NCBI RefSeq assembly: GCF_006538345.1
Contig: NZ_BJKL01000009.1
Coordinates: forward strand, 62,001-126,000
Length of the DNA stretch: 64,000 nucleotides
Direction: 5' to 3'
Source of the DNA: Alteromonas sp. KUL49
Lineage (GTDB): Bacteria; Pseudomonadota; Gammaproteobacteria; Enterobacterales; Alteromonadaceae
Numbering within the stretch: the first letter of the stretch is position 1; every line of letters begins with the position of its first letter. The translations under genes were made by a program, and so were the position numbers. A model generated the notes under the pieces. It worked only from the letters and a program-made list of their open reading frames with translations. It was not told the DNA's origin and made no database searches. Positions 41,048-49,518 of the stretch are shown in pieces.

Positions 41048-42115
41048 ATGAAAACTAGACTTTTTAAACTTATTCTTTTTAGCTTTTTAGCAATCGGGGC
41101 GGCTGTCAGTGTGAGCGCAGAAACCGCTATAGTGTGTGAAGATTGCGATAATGTGGATAGCGCTGTAGCTTTTGCAAAATCGAAAGCAAACCAACTCGAG
41201 TGCTCACCAATGTTTGGTTTCGACGTCTCCTGTCAGTCACGTAATAAGGTCATTACATTCGTAGACGCAAACTCAGGACAAGCCTACAAATATAATGTGT
41301 ATCATGACAGATTTCCTCCTTGGGATGTTCAAGCCGATAGGATTTCGTTATCGTCGGACAGAGAAGAATCATTTAGAAAGTTAATGGGTTTTATCAATGA
41401 TACAAACGAAGCAATAAGAGAGGCTTCTAGCGAGTTTGAATACTCCGCCGGGTACGCTAATCAAAACTACGTTTCCGCTAGTACGTTCTCAGCTTATAGT
41501 TCAACCGATAGTTGTCCTTCCGACACAGCATTGAGTGCATTAGTTGACCCAAACGCTTTAGACTTTATCAAAGAAAAAGCCTCAATTGAAATAGGTACAA
41601 GAATCATAAGCAGAAACAATGATATAAACCTAAATCCTATCAAGTTAAACAATAGCTGGAGTATTAATTTTAGAGGTTTAAGCAGCACGATTGTAGCCGA
41701 TAGTCCAATAAGGAAGGCTTCATTTATCGTTACATTCGACGAATCAGAACGACCCAGCTCTCGAAAAGACTTCTTTGCGTACAGTGTAGATATTCTGGGC
41801 TTTGACGAGCAAAACCTACCTATAATCAACTTTACATTAACCGACGCGTCAAGAGTGGCTGGATACTCTCTCGGAGCTCTAAGAGGGAACGATGGTCCTC
41901 TCAAAATAACTAACGAGTGTATTCAAGAAAAGTTTGAACAAGCAGTTGAAAACGGCATTTTGGGCGCAAAAGTCACAACCATTGGAGGTTCCGGTGGTGG
42001 TGGCTTGCCCGAGAACCCTTCATCGGGAGGCGGCGGAAGCTATCAACCCTCTTGCCAAATAATTGAATTCTCTCAAGGCGGTCGACTACTTTATGTATTT
42101 AGAACTTGTAGCTAA
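41048..42115 (+). CDS. Secreted protein of unknown function
   Basis: 355 residues with a clear signal peptide (FKLILFSFLAIGAAVSVSA), then VCEDCDN and further cysteines (CSPMFGFDVSC) that suggest disulfides. A glycine-rich hinge (SGGGGLPENPSSGGGG, about residues 317-332) precedes a short C-terminal strand region with two more cysteines. The DNA is more AT-rich than its neighbours, hinting at transfer. I recognise no family. It ends at a strong terminator and stands alone between the amidohydrolase and the serine hydrolase. Confidence 0.7.
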   Translation: MKTRLFKLILFSFLAIGAAVSVSAETAIVCEDCDNVDSAVAFAKSKANQLECSPMFGFDVSCQSRNKVITFVDANSGQAYKYNVYHDRFPPWDVQADRISLSSDREESFRKLMGFINDTNEAIREASSEFEYSAGYANQNYVSASTFSAYSSTDSCPSDTALSALVDPNALDFIKEKASIEIGTRIISRNNDINLNPIKLNNSWSINFRGLSSTIVADSPIRKASFIVTFDESERPSSRKDFFAYSVDILGFDEQNLPIINFTLTDASRVAGYSLGALRGNDGPLKITNECIQEKFEQAVENGILGAKVTTIGGSGGGGLPENPSSGGGGSYQPSCQIIEFSQGGRLLYVFRTCS

Positions 42116-42170
42116 AGAGTAACGAGTCACCAGTCAAAAAAATTGCTCATGGTTAGATTATCAAATTATA

Positions 42171-42200
42171 AAGAGCCGCATTCTTGCGGCTCTTTATTTA
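42171..42200 (+). terminator. Rho-independent-type terminator after the secreted orphan
   Basis: AAGAGCCGCA at 42171-42180 pairs perfectly with TGCGGCTCTT at 42185-42194 around a four-base loop, followed by TATTTATAT. Confidence 0.8.
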
Positions 42201-42279
42201 TATTTTTTAGCAACATGAGCACTTTAACTTAATGATTTAAATCGGTAAGCTCAAGGTATTTGCTTGTTAGGCTTCCACA

Positions 42280-43573
42280 ATGCTGACGCCGTCAAACCTT
42301 CCAAAACTGAGCAACAGTATAGTTTTATTGACTGTATTGAGTGTAAGTGCCCTTGCAAATCAAGCGGACTTCGACAACGCAGAAATGGCAATGGATGCTA
42401 TTCAATGGCTCCCACAGAACACACAAACGCTGAATCTTTCGTGTAGTAACGCTCAACAATCAACAACTGGCGCATACTCAAGCGCTCAAGACATCAACTA
42501 CAATACGCCGCTGTGGGAAACTCGAGTGTCTTCAGACTGGTCATTTTTTTCCAATGAGTCACAGGGGAAAATACTGGTTATCGATTCTGATAACACTCTA
42601 GCAGAGCCGCGTTATCGCTACTTGTCTAACGGCACACAAAACCATTTGATTGAACCTTGGAGTGCATCAAAAGTGTTTGCCTTCACAGGGGCCATGGCGA
42701 AGCTGAGGGAAATGCATGGTATTGGTGCCGATGGAGCAATTGGTGAATATGCAATTGCAGATCTTATTACCAGTATTCATAGCTACGCTCCTGACGACGC
42801 CGCACAGGGAAATTCAAATGCCATCGCGAGTTTTTTTGCCAATATAGCAGGACGAGACTTTCTGACGGACCTTTTCCATAAATCATGGCTTAATCTGAGC
42901 AACGGACACGTGATGTTTCGGGGCGCCTATGGCACGGAAATACTCACACCAGCGCTCATGACGTGGACTGGTAGCATTGATGCCCAATCATTTCCATTAA
43001 CCCCTTACACATCAAGCACCCTAGATCCGGGTTATCGAAATTATCGGTGCGATTACTGCGGCTTAACCGGTAACAAAGCCATGACCACACTCGCCATGGC
43101 AGAGTTTCTCAAGCGTTTAGCCGTATACGAACTCGATGACGCTACCCGCCCGCCATTTATCGAGTCGTCGGATATTGAAGTGTTGTTTTTTGGCAAAGCA
43201 GCAGATAACGGCGATGCACCGATAGGCGGAATGATGAAAGGGATCAGCCAACAGTTAGGTACAGCTATCGCTAGAGCAATTTCCGACAATAAGCAACTCA
43301 CCGCAGATCAAGCAAAGTTAGTATTAGACAACGCCACTCGAGGCATGTGGCGCATCTATCAAAAAACTCGGCTGGGGGCCTTCTGAAACCCGTGGAACGG
43401 GAGAGAATGTGTTACTTGCGCATGTGTGCTTACCCATGACAGACCGTACGGCGTCGTTCACCATCGCGGCGCAGGCGAGCCATGATGGAGCGTCAGAAGC
43501 ATCTGTCACCTATTCTGGTATCAAGATGCAACAGATGCTCGATAGCGCTATGCATAAGCTGTTAAGTCGGTAA
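42280..43573 (+). CDS. Secreted SxxK serine hydrolase, beta-lactamase/transpeptidase-like (frame break near the end)
   Basis: The frame as written ends at 43386 (368 residues). Removing one G from G5 at 43374-43378 extends it by 60 residues (LGPSETRGTGENVLLAHVCL...) to TAA at 43571-43573, 430 residues. The first ~30 residues form a signal-like hydrophobic segment. An SxxK box is present in WSASKVFAFTGAMAK (about residue 129), a possible SxN-like element near NSNAIASFF and a KT(R)-type box just before the frame break. This pattern suggests the penicillin-binding/beta-lactamase fold. No resistance or cell-wall role is established. Confidence 0.55.
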
Positions 43574-43580
43574 CTGTCTG

Positions 43581-45125
43581 TTATCGATTTCTTCCGTATT
43601 GCTCGTGAGACGACACCCAATCTGACGAGCTAATCGCCGATGCCAGAGAAATTTCACCAGCCAACACCACAGCAGCGACAATTTCGGCAAACTTGTGTAC
43701 CTTGCCTCGGCCATAGCACCCGAGTAGCTCCAAACACTCTTTTTGCGTGCCTATGCCAGTACCGCCACCATAAGTTGCTACGATTAATGACGGAATGGTA
43801 ATAGACACATGCAGATCGCCCTCTTCGGTGAGCTCCGAATACATCATTGCCGCGGATGACTCAGACACGTTCGCAACATCCTGCCCTGTGGCAATAAACA
43901 TAGCGGTTATACCGTTTGGCGAATGCAGCCCGGTATTATTTACTCCCGATAAGAATGAGCCCACTCCGGCAACCCGTGCGTGGTAGTCTATCTGCTTTGG
44001 ATCAACGCGCATGACTTGCAATAAGTGCTCACGTTTAATGGTGGCTTCCGCAGTCACCCGCTTACCGCGAGTACGCATAATGTTAATTTGCGATGCTTTT
44101 TTGTCGGTTGCAAAGTTCGATTCAAGGTAAAAGTCTTTAATACCTTCATAGTGGTCGAGTATCCACCCGCACGCAGCAAAGGTTGCCCTTCCTACCATGT
44201 TTTGACCAGCAGCATCACCGGTTTTAAAGTTGAAGCGTAAAAACGCAAACTTGTTTGATAAAAAGTGGTCGATGTAAGTAAGCTTGGCCACACTCGATGT
44301 TGCTTCGCCTTCTTCTTTTATTTTGTCGAAGTTTTGTTTTACCCATGCTACAAAATCTCGCGCCCCGCGTGCATCTTCAAATATAAAGACGGGTGCTCGC
44401 TGCATGGCATCATCGACCACCGTAGCCTTAACACCACCGCTCATATTTAAAAGCTTCATACCGCGATTGTATGAGGCTACAAGGGTACCTTCTGTAGTAG
44501 CCAGAGGGACAACAAATTCACCTTTGGCGTGTTCGCCGTCAATCTTAATAGGGCCAGCAATACCGACTGGGACCTGAGCAACACCAATGAAGTGCTCAAT
44601 GTTCCCTTGTAACGACTGAGGGTCGATAGAGTAGTGATTCACATGATTTACTTTTCCGTCAGCTTGAGATTCAAAGAATCGCTGGCGCTCGGCAATAACA
44701 TCCTTTCCGTAATCGTCCATATCTGAACGGGGAATACTGCCGCCGCGCTGACTGGGAGAAGTAATGTTGTCCTCAACTTCAAATTTCAACTTGCCAAAGG
44801 GCGACGCGGAAAAACAAATACCAATTTTACGTTTTTCAGGACTTACCGACTCATGCATATCAAGGTGCACGGTAATGGTTTGTCGCAAGCCAAACGCCAT
44901 GCCGCCTTTTTCATTAATTTGGTCAACTGTCCAATATTCATCAGCTCCAGTTTGCACCCGAATCTTTTCAGGGGGGACGTTTTCGCCGTCAATGGAAATC
45001 CATTTTAGTTCTTTTAATGTGGCATCTTTCAAACGGTTTTTTAACGCGAAAGAAAGACCCTGTTCCGTTTTGGTAAAACTACCGTGGGTGTATAGCTGCT
45101 TCAATAAAATACTAGGTACAAACAT
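43581..45125 (-). CDS. Hydroxymethylglutaryl-CoA reductase, class I type
   Basis: 514 residues from the ATG at 45125 with an AGGA site. The catalytic domain (about 150-514) carries family motifs: VPVGIAGP, PLATTEGTLVASYNRG (Glu), TGDAAGQNMVGRA (Asp), ESNFATDKK (Lys), GGGTGIGTQ and LAGEISLASAI; a histidine sits in SSHEQYGRNR at the C terminus. It reduces HMG-CoA to mevalonate with NAD(P)H. There is no membrane domain; the ~150-residue N-terminal domain differs from eukaryotic and archaeal forms. No other mevalonate gene is in the window. Confidence 0.88.
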   Translation of the reverse strand: MFVPSILLKQLYTHGSFTKTEQGLSFALKNRLKDATLKELKWISIDGENVPPEKIRVQTGADEYWTVDQINEKGGMAFGLRQTITVHLDMHESVSPEKRKIGICFSASPFGKLKFEVEDNITSPSQRGGSIPRSDMDDYGKDVIAERQRFFESQADGKVNHVNHYSIDPQSLQGNIEHFIGVAQVPVGIAGPIKIDGEHAKGEFVVPLATTEGTLVASYNRGMKLLNMSGGVKATVVDDAMQRAPVFIFEDARGARDFVAWVKQNFDKIKEEGEATSSVAKLTYIDHFLSNKFAFLRFNFKTGDAAGQNMVGRATFAACGWILDHYEGIKDFYLESNFATDKKASQINIMRTRGKRVTAEATIKREHLLQVMRVDPKQIDYHARVAGVGSFLSGVNNTGLHSPNGITAMFIATGQDVANVSESSAAMMYSELTEEGDLHVSITIPSLIVATYGGGTGIGTQKECLELLGCYGRGKVHKFAEIVAAVVLAGEISLASAISSSDWVSSHEQYGRNR

Positions 45126-45501
45126 GTGACATCCTATCTGCGATTTTTTGAAATGGACACTATGCAAGTGTTGCACATTATTTTTATAGCACACTATTTA
45201 CCCAACTGGCCCGACCTTTTGGCATCACTTTGCGTTATGTCAAACATCACAAACGGGACATATTCTTTAAAAGTTGAGCCACTGCCAACGTAAGCTATTG
45301 ATTGGTATGCCTTGGCACGAAGTAACAGGCTTGGTCAAAAATAATTTTCTAGTATCGATATCGTCAATTGAATGCGATTGGCAAACCAAATGTATTCGGT
45401 AAATCACCAAAGGAAGCGTTAAGGAATAATGCTAAGGATGGTAAAGCTCGCATGGAAGGAGCAACCGAATACTTCACCCCGTTACTTGATAAGGTCTATT
45501 G
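45126..45501. other. Intergenic region with a probable gene remnant
   Basis: No complete gene. On the plus strand, 45364-45502 reads as protein-like sequence (NAIGKPNVFGKSPKEALRNN, then EGATEYFTPLLDKVY) ending in a TGA that overlaps the ATG at 45502 (TGATG). It has an in-frame stop just upstream and no good start codon, so it looks like the 3' end of a lost gene. The remaining upstream part must contain promoters for the HMG-CoA reductase gene and the exporter operon, but none is convincing. Confidence 0.45.
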
Positions 45502-46755
45502 ATGCGAAAGGGATTGTTCAGACAACAAGTCAGTGAAAACCAACGACCTCGGCTTCATGGTGAATTGCTAATGGCACCTAGCCCCATGTTTAGTCTAGTC
45601 ACCTGTTTTCTTGTTGTCTGGGCACTAGCGGCTGTAGTCTTTTTAGCTACTTCCAACTACTCAAGAAAAGCCACCATCAGTGGATGGCTCGAACCAGATA
45701 GAGGCATTGTTCGCTTATACAGTCCTCTACCCCAAGGAAGGATCAGTAACATATTTGTCTCTGAAGGTAGCCTAGTAGACAAGGGACAACCTTTAATTGA
45801 GATTGATTTCTCCACACAGCTACATAGTGATAGCAGCGTTGAATCCGAGTTGAGCCAAGCTTTGATTGCAACAAAGACGCGACTACAGCAAAGTCTCAAA
45901 AGAGCGCAACTTATTCATAAAAGTGACTATGAACAACGAGTGAATGAACGGCTTGTAGCTGAAGCAGATCTCGTTTCATTAATCGATATACAGCATCTTG
46001 CCCGTCAACAGTGGGAGCTAGCTTCCAAGGCACATATAGCTCAACGCCTACTCTATGTGCAGGGCAATATTAGTCAAAAAGATCTCGATGCCGCTGCACT
46101 GTATGACCTTTCTGTTAAACAACAGTTTAAGGAAGCACGACGAAACGTTGAGCAAAAGCGAGCGTATATTCTCGAGCTTACACAAACCATTGCCACACTC
46201 CCGGACGCACAAGCTAATGAGCAAGTAGCGCTAGAAAATCAAATCAGTGATATCGAGAAACAATTACTTCAGATTAATAAGTCAGGCACTCGTGTGATTT
46301 ACGCGACATCACCGTCAATCGTATCGACAATTCAGGGAGTCGTGGGACACACTGTGGATGCGTCAAAGCCCCTGATCAATCTTCTGCCTCAAGAAGCCAA
46401 TATTCAAGCTCGTCTCCTACTGCCTGTGCGGGCTGCAGGTTTTGTTTCATCCGGGCAACAGATCGCTATTCGTTACGACGCATTCCCCTATCAAAAATTT
46501 GGTTTACATCAAGGAAGTATTCAAAGCGTTTCACAAACCTTAATTCTTCCCGGTGAAATAGCAAGCGCCCCTATCCGGGTGACTGAACCAACCTATCTTG
46601 TTAAGGCAACATTGAACGAAAAAGTTATCCGAGCCTACGGAAACACTGTAGAACTAAAAACAGGGATGACCTTTACAGCAGATATCTCATTAGGAGATAG
46701 GACGCTCTTTGAATGGTTACTTGAGCCCATTTTAAGCACTACGGGGAGACTGTGA
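45502..46755 (+). CDS. HlyD/CvaA-type membrane fusion protein for peptide export
   Basis: 417 residues from the ATG at 45502 (AAGG seven bases upstream); a TTG at 45499 is also possible. One N-terminal membrane helix (about 30-50, MFSLVTCFLVVWALAAVVFLA), a biotinyl-lipoyl-like half (GRISNIFVSEGSLVDKGQPL), a long periplasmic coiled coil (about 110-245), and the returning barrel region. The shape is that of colicin V-type adaptor proteins that link a C39-peptidase ABC exporter to an outer-membrane channel. One base separates it from the transporter gene. No TolC-like gene is present, so a distant one would be needed. Confidence 0.88.
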   Translation: MRKGLFRQQVSENQRPRLHGELLMAPSPMFSLVTCFLVVWALAAVVFLATSNYSRKATISGWLEPDRGIVRLYSPLPQGRISNIFVSEGSLVDKGQPLIEIDFSTQLHSDSSVESELSQALIATKTRLQQSLKRAQLIHKSDYEQRVNERLVAEADLVSLIDIQHLARQQWELASKAHIAQRLLYVQGNISQKDLDAAALYDLSVKQQFKEARRNVEQKRAYILELTQTIATLPDAQANEQVALENQISDIEKQLLQINKSGTRVIYATSPSIVSTIQGVVGHTVDASKPLINLLPQEANIQARLLLPVRAAGFVSSGQQIAIRYDAFPYQKFGLHQGSIQSVSQTLILPGEIASAPIRVTEPTYLVKATLNEKVIRAYGNTVELKTGMTFTADISLGDRTLFEWLLEPILSTTGRL

Positions 46756-46756
46756 T

Positions 46757-48955
46757 ATGCATTACGTTTCCTCTGGCCAAAATCATATTTCGCTGCGCTC
46801 CAATCAACGGGTACCTGTCATATTGCAAGCTGAAGCCGCAGAATGTGGCCTAGTCTGCCTGAACATGATTGGTCACTATTATGGCGATACCAGAGATATG
46901 GTGAATATGCGCCACCAATATAGCCTGTCATTAAGAGGCGCTTCGCTTAAAGATATCATCAGTATTGGCAGTCATATGAATTTTCAGTGCAGAGCACTGA
47001 AATTAGAAATGGACGACCTAACGTCGCTACAAACGCCTTCAATGCTTCATTGGGATATGAATCATTTTGTTGTACTCGTTAAAGTGACCAAAAAGGCCCT
47101 TACTATTCACGACCCAGCACTCGGCAAGCAAACTCTCACTTTTGAGCAAGCGGCTCAGCATTTCACAGGGGTAGCGCTAGAAATACAACCGAACAAAGAC
47201 TTTACTCCTGTAAAAGCTCCAGAAAAGCTCAGACTAAGAGACTTTTTTAAACAGACCAAGGGCTTCGGTAAAAGCATAGTCGTCTTATTTTTGTTATCCG
47301 CCCTTTTACAATTATTTATTATTGCTTCGCCGTACTACATGCAAACCGTCGTTGATGACGTTCTGGTGCAAAACAATGCTCCGTTGTTAACTGCGCTAGC
47401 GGTAGGTTTCTGTCTGTTGTTGCTCATAGAAACCTTCACCTCCTGCACCAGACAATTACTTATTTTGTCACTGTCGTCTCGCTTACAGTTACAAATGTCT
47501 TCTGCGGTTTTTAAACACTTGCTATCACTGCCCGTAGACTACTTTGAAAAACGTCATATCGGCGATGTCGTCTCTCGATTCGGCTCATTGACGCATATTC
47601 GGGACTTTCTAACAACGGGCGTAGTCACAGCCATTCTCGATGGAATCATGGCTACGCTCACACTTTCAGTCATGTTTATCTATTCACCCATACTGTCGCT
47701 AGTTGTAGTCGCAATCATGTTGATCTATTTGGTGTTCAGAATCTCATTACTGCCTACCACGAAACGCTTAACCACAGAAAAAATAAACCTGTCTGCGAGT
47801 GAACAAAGCCACTTTATGGAATCCATTCGCGCCATTATTCCGGTGCGTATTTACCAGCAGGAAATACAGCGCCATGGAGAGTGGCAAAACAAGCTGGTTA
47901 ACACGCTCAATAAAGATATCTCATTAGGGAAGCTAGAAATCACAAGCCAAACGGTTAACCACCTACTGTTCGGATTAGAGAACATTATTATCATCTATGT
48001 TGCTGCACAGCTCGTGTTAGAAAATACGTTTAGCGTCGGAATGCTATTCGCGTTTATCGCTTATAAAACTCGGTTCTCTTCGGCATTTGATAGCGTGGTA
48101 AATAAAGTCATTGCCCTGCGCATGCTAGGTCTGCATTTTGACCGACTGAGCGATATCATATTCACATCACCAGAACAGCAATTGGGGTCGAGAGGCAATT
48201 CACCTGCAAAGCTTCTAAACAATAATAGCGCCTCAACAACGCCCGCATCGTACCACCTTACGGCTAGCGATCTGAGCTATCGATACAGTTCATCAGAGCC
48301 TTACGTGTTTCATCAACTAAACCTAAAAGTCACACCTGGTGAATGCGTTGCAATTGTAGGCCCCAGCGGTACAGGCAAAACCACATTATTGAAATGCTTA
48401 ATGGGCTTATTAACGCCAACACATGGAGAATTGACCACTCATTCAATTCACCATGATAAAGAGCTCGCTATTGCTGCTGTATTGCAAGAGGACATGTGCC
48501 TAAGCGGAACGATTGCAGATAACATCGCTTGTTTTGACGAAGCGCCTGATCTCAGCCGTATTGCTAATGCAGCGATGTTAGCTTGTTTACATCAAGAGAT
48601 AGTCAATATGCCCATGCAATACAACACCCTGGTAGGTGATATGGGTACCAGCCTCAGTGGCGGCCAACGGCAGCGCCTTTTTCTTGCTCGAGCACTCTAT
48701 CGACACCCTGAAATTCTGTTTCTTGACGAGGCGAGTAGTCATCTAGACCTAGACAATGAAGCGATGATCAATCACCACCTAAAGCAGTTAAAGATAACTC
48801 GAATCATCGTGGCCCATCGCCCTCAGACGATAGCCATGGCAGATACAGTTTATCAACTATCCGAAGGTCAGTTGCATAAGTTGCCCGCTCAACTTGCAGA
48901 TGAACTTTCACCATCAAAAAACCAAGGAGAAACACCATGTCATACGGAGAAGTAA
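46757..48955 (+). CDS. Peptidase C39-containing ABC exporter (leader-cleaving bacteriocin-type)
   Basis: 732 residues. The N-terminal C39 cysteine protease (about 15-140) has Cys in EAAECGLVCLNMIGHYYG, His in HWDMNHFVVL and Asp in HDPALGK, so the catalytic triad is complete. Membrane domain about 165-450. ATPase with Walker A GPSGTGKTT, signature LSGGQRQRLFLARAL, Walker B ILFLDEASSHLD and the switch histidine VAHRP. It should cut peptides after a double glycine and export the core. It overlaps the LuxR gene by 19 bases. Confidence 0.95.
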   Translation: MHYVSSGQNHISLRSNQRVPVILQAEAAECGLVCLNMIGHYYGDTRDMVNMRHQYSLSLRGASLKDIISIGSHMNFQCRALKLEMDDLTSLQTPSMLHWDMNHFVVLVKVTKKALTIHDPALGKQTLTFEQAAQHFTGVALEIQPNKDFTPVKAPEKLRLRDFFKQTKGFGKSIVVLFLLSALLQLFIIASPYYMQTVVDDVLVQNNAPLLTALAVGFCLLLLIETFTSCTRQLLILSLSSRLQLQMSSAVFKHLLSLPVDYFEKRHIGDVVSRFGSLTHIRDFLTTGVVTAILDGIMATLTLSVMFIYSPILSLVVVAIMLIYLVFRISLLPTTKRLTTEKINLSASEQSHFMESIRAIIPVRIYQQEIQRHGEWQNKLVNTLNKDISLGKLEITSQTVNHLLFGLENIIIIYVAAQLVLENTFSVGMLFAFIAYKTRFSSAFDSVVNKVIALRMLGLHFDRLSDIIFTSPEQQLGSRGNSPAKLLNNNSASTTPASYHLTASDLSYRYSSSEPYVFHQLNLKVTPGECVAIVGPSGTGKTTLLKCLMGLLTPTHGELTTHSIHHDKELAIAAVLQEDMCLSGTIADNIACFDEAPDLSRIANAAMLACLHQEIVNMPMQYNTLVGDMGTSLSGGQRQRLFLARALYRHPEILFLDEASSHLDLDNEAMINHHLKQLKITRIIVAHRPQTIAMADTVYQLSEGQLHKLPAQLADELSPSKNQGETPCHTEK

Positions 48956-49242
48956 GAGAAGCTGGTACACAACTTACCGTTGCGGAACGCTCACTTATAC
49001 ACAATGCACTTGCAACCTCACTACCCATGGATGCGTTATCGAAGCGAGAGCTTCAGGTAGCGGGAAAGATCATGGAAGGACTTTCTAACAAGGCTATTGC
49101 CAACAAGCTGTTTATCAGTGAGCGCACGGTAAAGTTTCACTGCGCCAATATTTACAAAAAGCTCAATATACGAAGCCGTTCAGCGCTCATTGCCAGTTGC
49201 TTTCGCTCGATTTACCAACCTGCTCAACAGCCTAGTAGCTAA
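48937..49242 (+). CDS. Single-domain LuxR/GerE-type transcriptional regulator
   Basis: 101 residues, just a helix-turn-helix domain with a short N-terminal helix. The LuxR C-terminal signature is complete: LSKRELQVAGKIMEGLSNKAIANKLFISERTVKFHCANIYKKL. AAGGAGAAACACC precedes the ATG. It has no receiver or autoinducer-binding domain, so it would act through its level or a partner. Its place between the exporter and the precursor gene suggests it controls the peptide cluster (inference). Confidence 0.9.
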   Translation: MSYGEVREAGTQLTVAERSLIHNALATSLPMDALSKRELQVAGKIMEGLSNKAIANKLFISERTVKFHCANIYKKLNIRSRSALIASCFRSIYQPAQQPSS

Positions 49243-49276
49243 GAGCAATTACCACTACTCAAACAAGGAGTGTTTT

Positions 49277-49456
49277 ATGTCAAATAATAAACCGCAACAA
49301 CCAAAGTGCCTACGAGACAATGATATTAGCAAAGTTGAAGGTGGTGCACTGCCACACCCGCTGCACGAAGGTATTATCAAACCTATAGACCCGCCAGTCT
49401 ACATCACCCTAGCGATTGGTGAAGGCGGAGGGGATCTACCCGTTCAGCTGTCCTAA
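49277..49456 (+). CDS. Double-glycine-leader peptide precursor (candidate RiPP)
   Basis: 59 residues from the ATG at 49277, with AAGGAG seven bases upstream. Residues 1-23 form a leader ending LRDNDISKVEGG, with Leu, Ile and Val at -12, -7 and -4 from the cut, the canonical pattern for C39 exporters. The 36-residue core (24-59) has prolines, and Asp/Glu acceptors and Ser/Thr/Lys donors suited to ester or amide rings, and a TLAIGEGGGDL segment. It lies between the LuxR gene and the ATP-grasp ligase. I know no family with this core. Confidence 0.8.
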   Translation: MSNNKPQQPKCLRDNDISKVEGGALPHPLHEGIIKPIDPPVYITLAIGEGGGDLPVQLS

Positions 49457-49464
49457 GAAGCCAT

Positions 49465-49494
49465 GGGGAGGTTAAGTTGTCCTCCTTTTTCTTT
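49465..49494 (+). terminator. Terminator-like hairpin between precursor and ligase genes
   Basis: GGAGG at 49467-49471 pairs with CCTCC at 49481-49485 around a nine-base loop, followed by TTTTTCTTT. The weak stem suggests partial termination, so the precursor mRNA would be made in excess over the ligase mRNA. A TTG at 49477 lies inside the hairpin and is unlikely to be the ligase start. Confidence 0.5.
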
Positions 49495-49518
49495 CATGCT
49501 TCAGCAAAAGGAAGCAGT

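Noticed and set aside
45373-45424. Very short ORFs before the HlyD-like gene as extra precursor peptides
   Set aside because: They lack a double-glycine leader and a convincing ribosome site, and overlap the gene remnant.
49477-49518. TTG start for the ATP-grasp ligase despite a GGGGAGG upstream
   Set aside because: The site and codon are inside a terminator-like hairpin, and the family N terminus fits the ATG at 49519.
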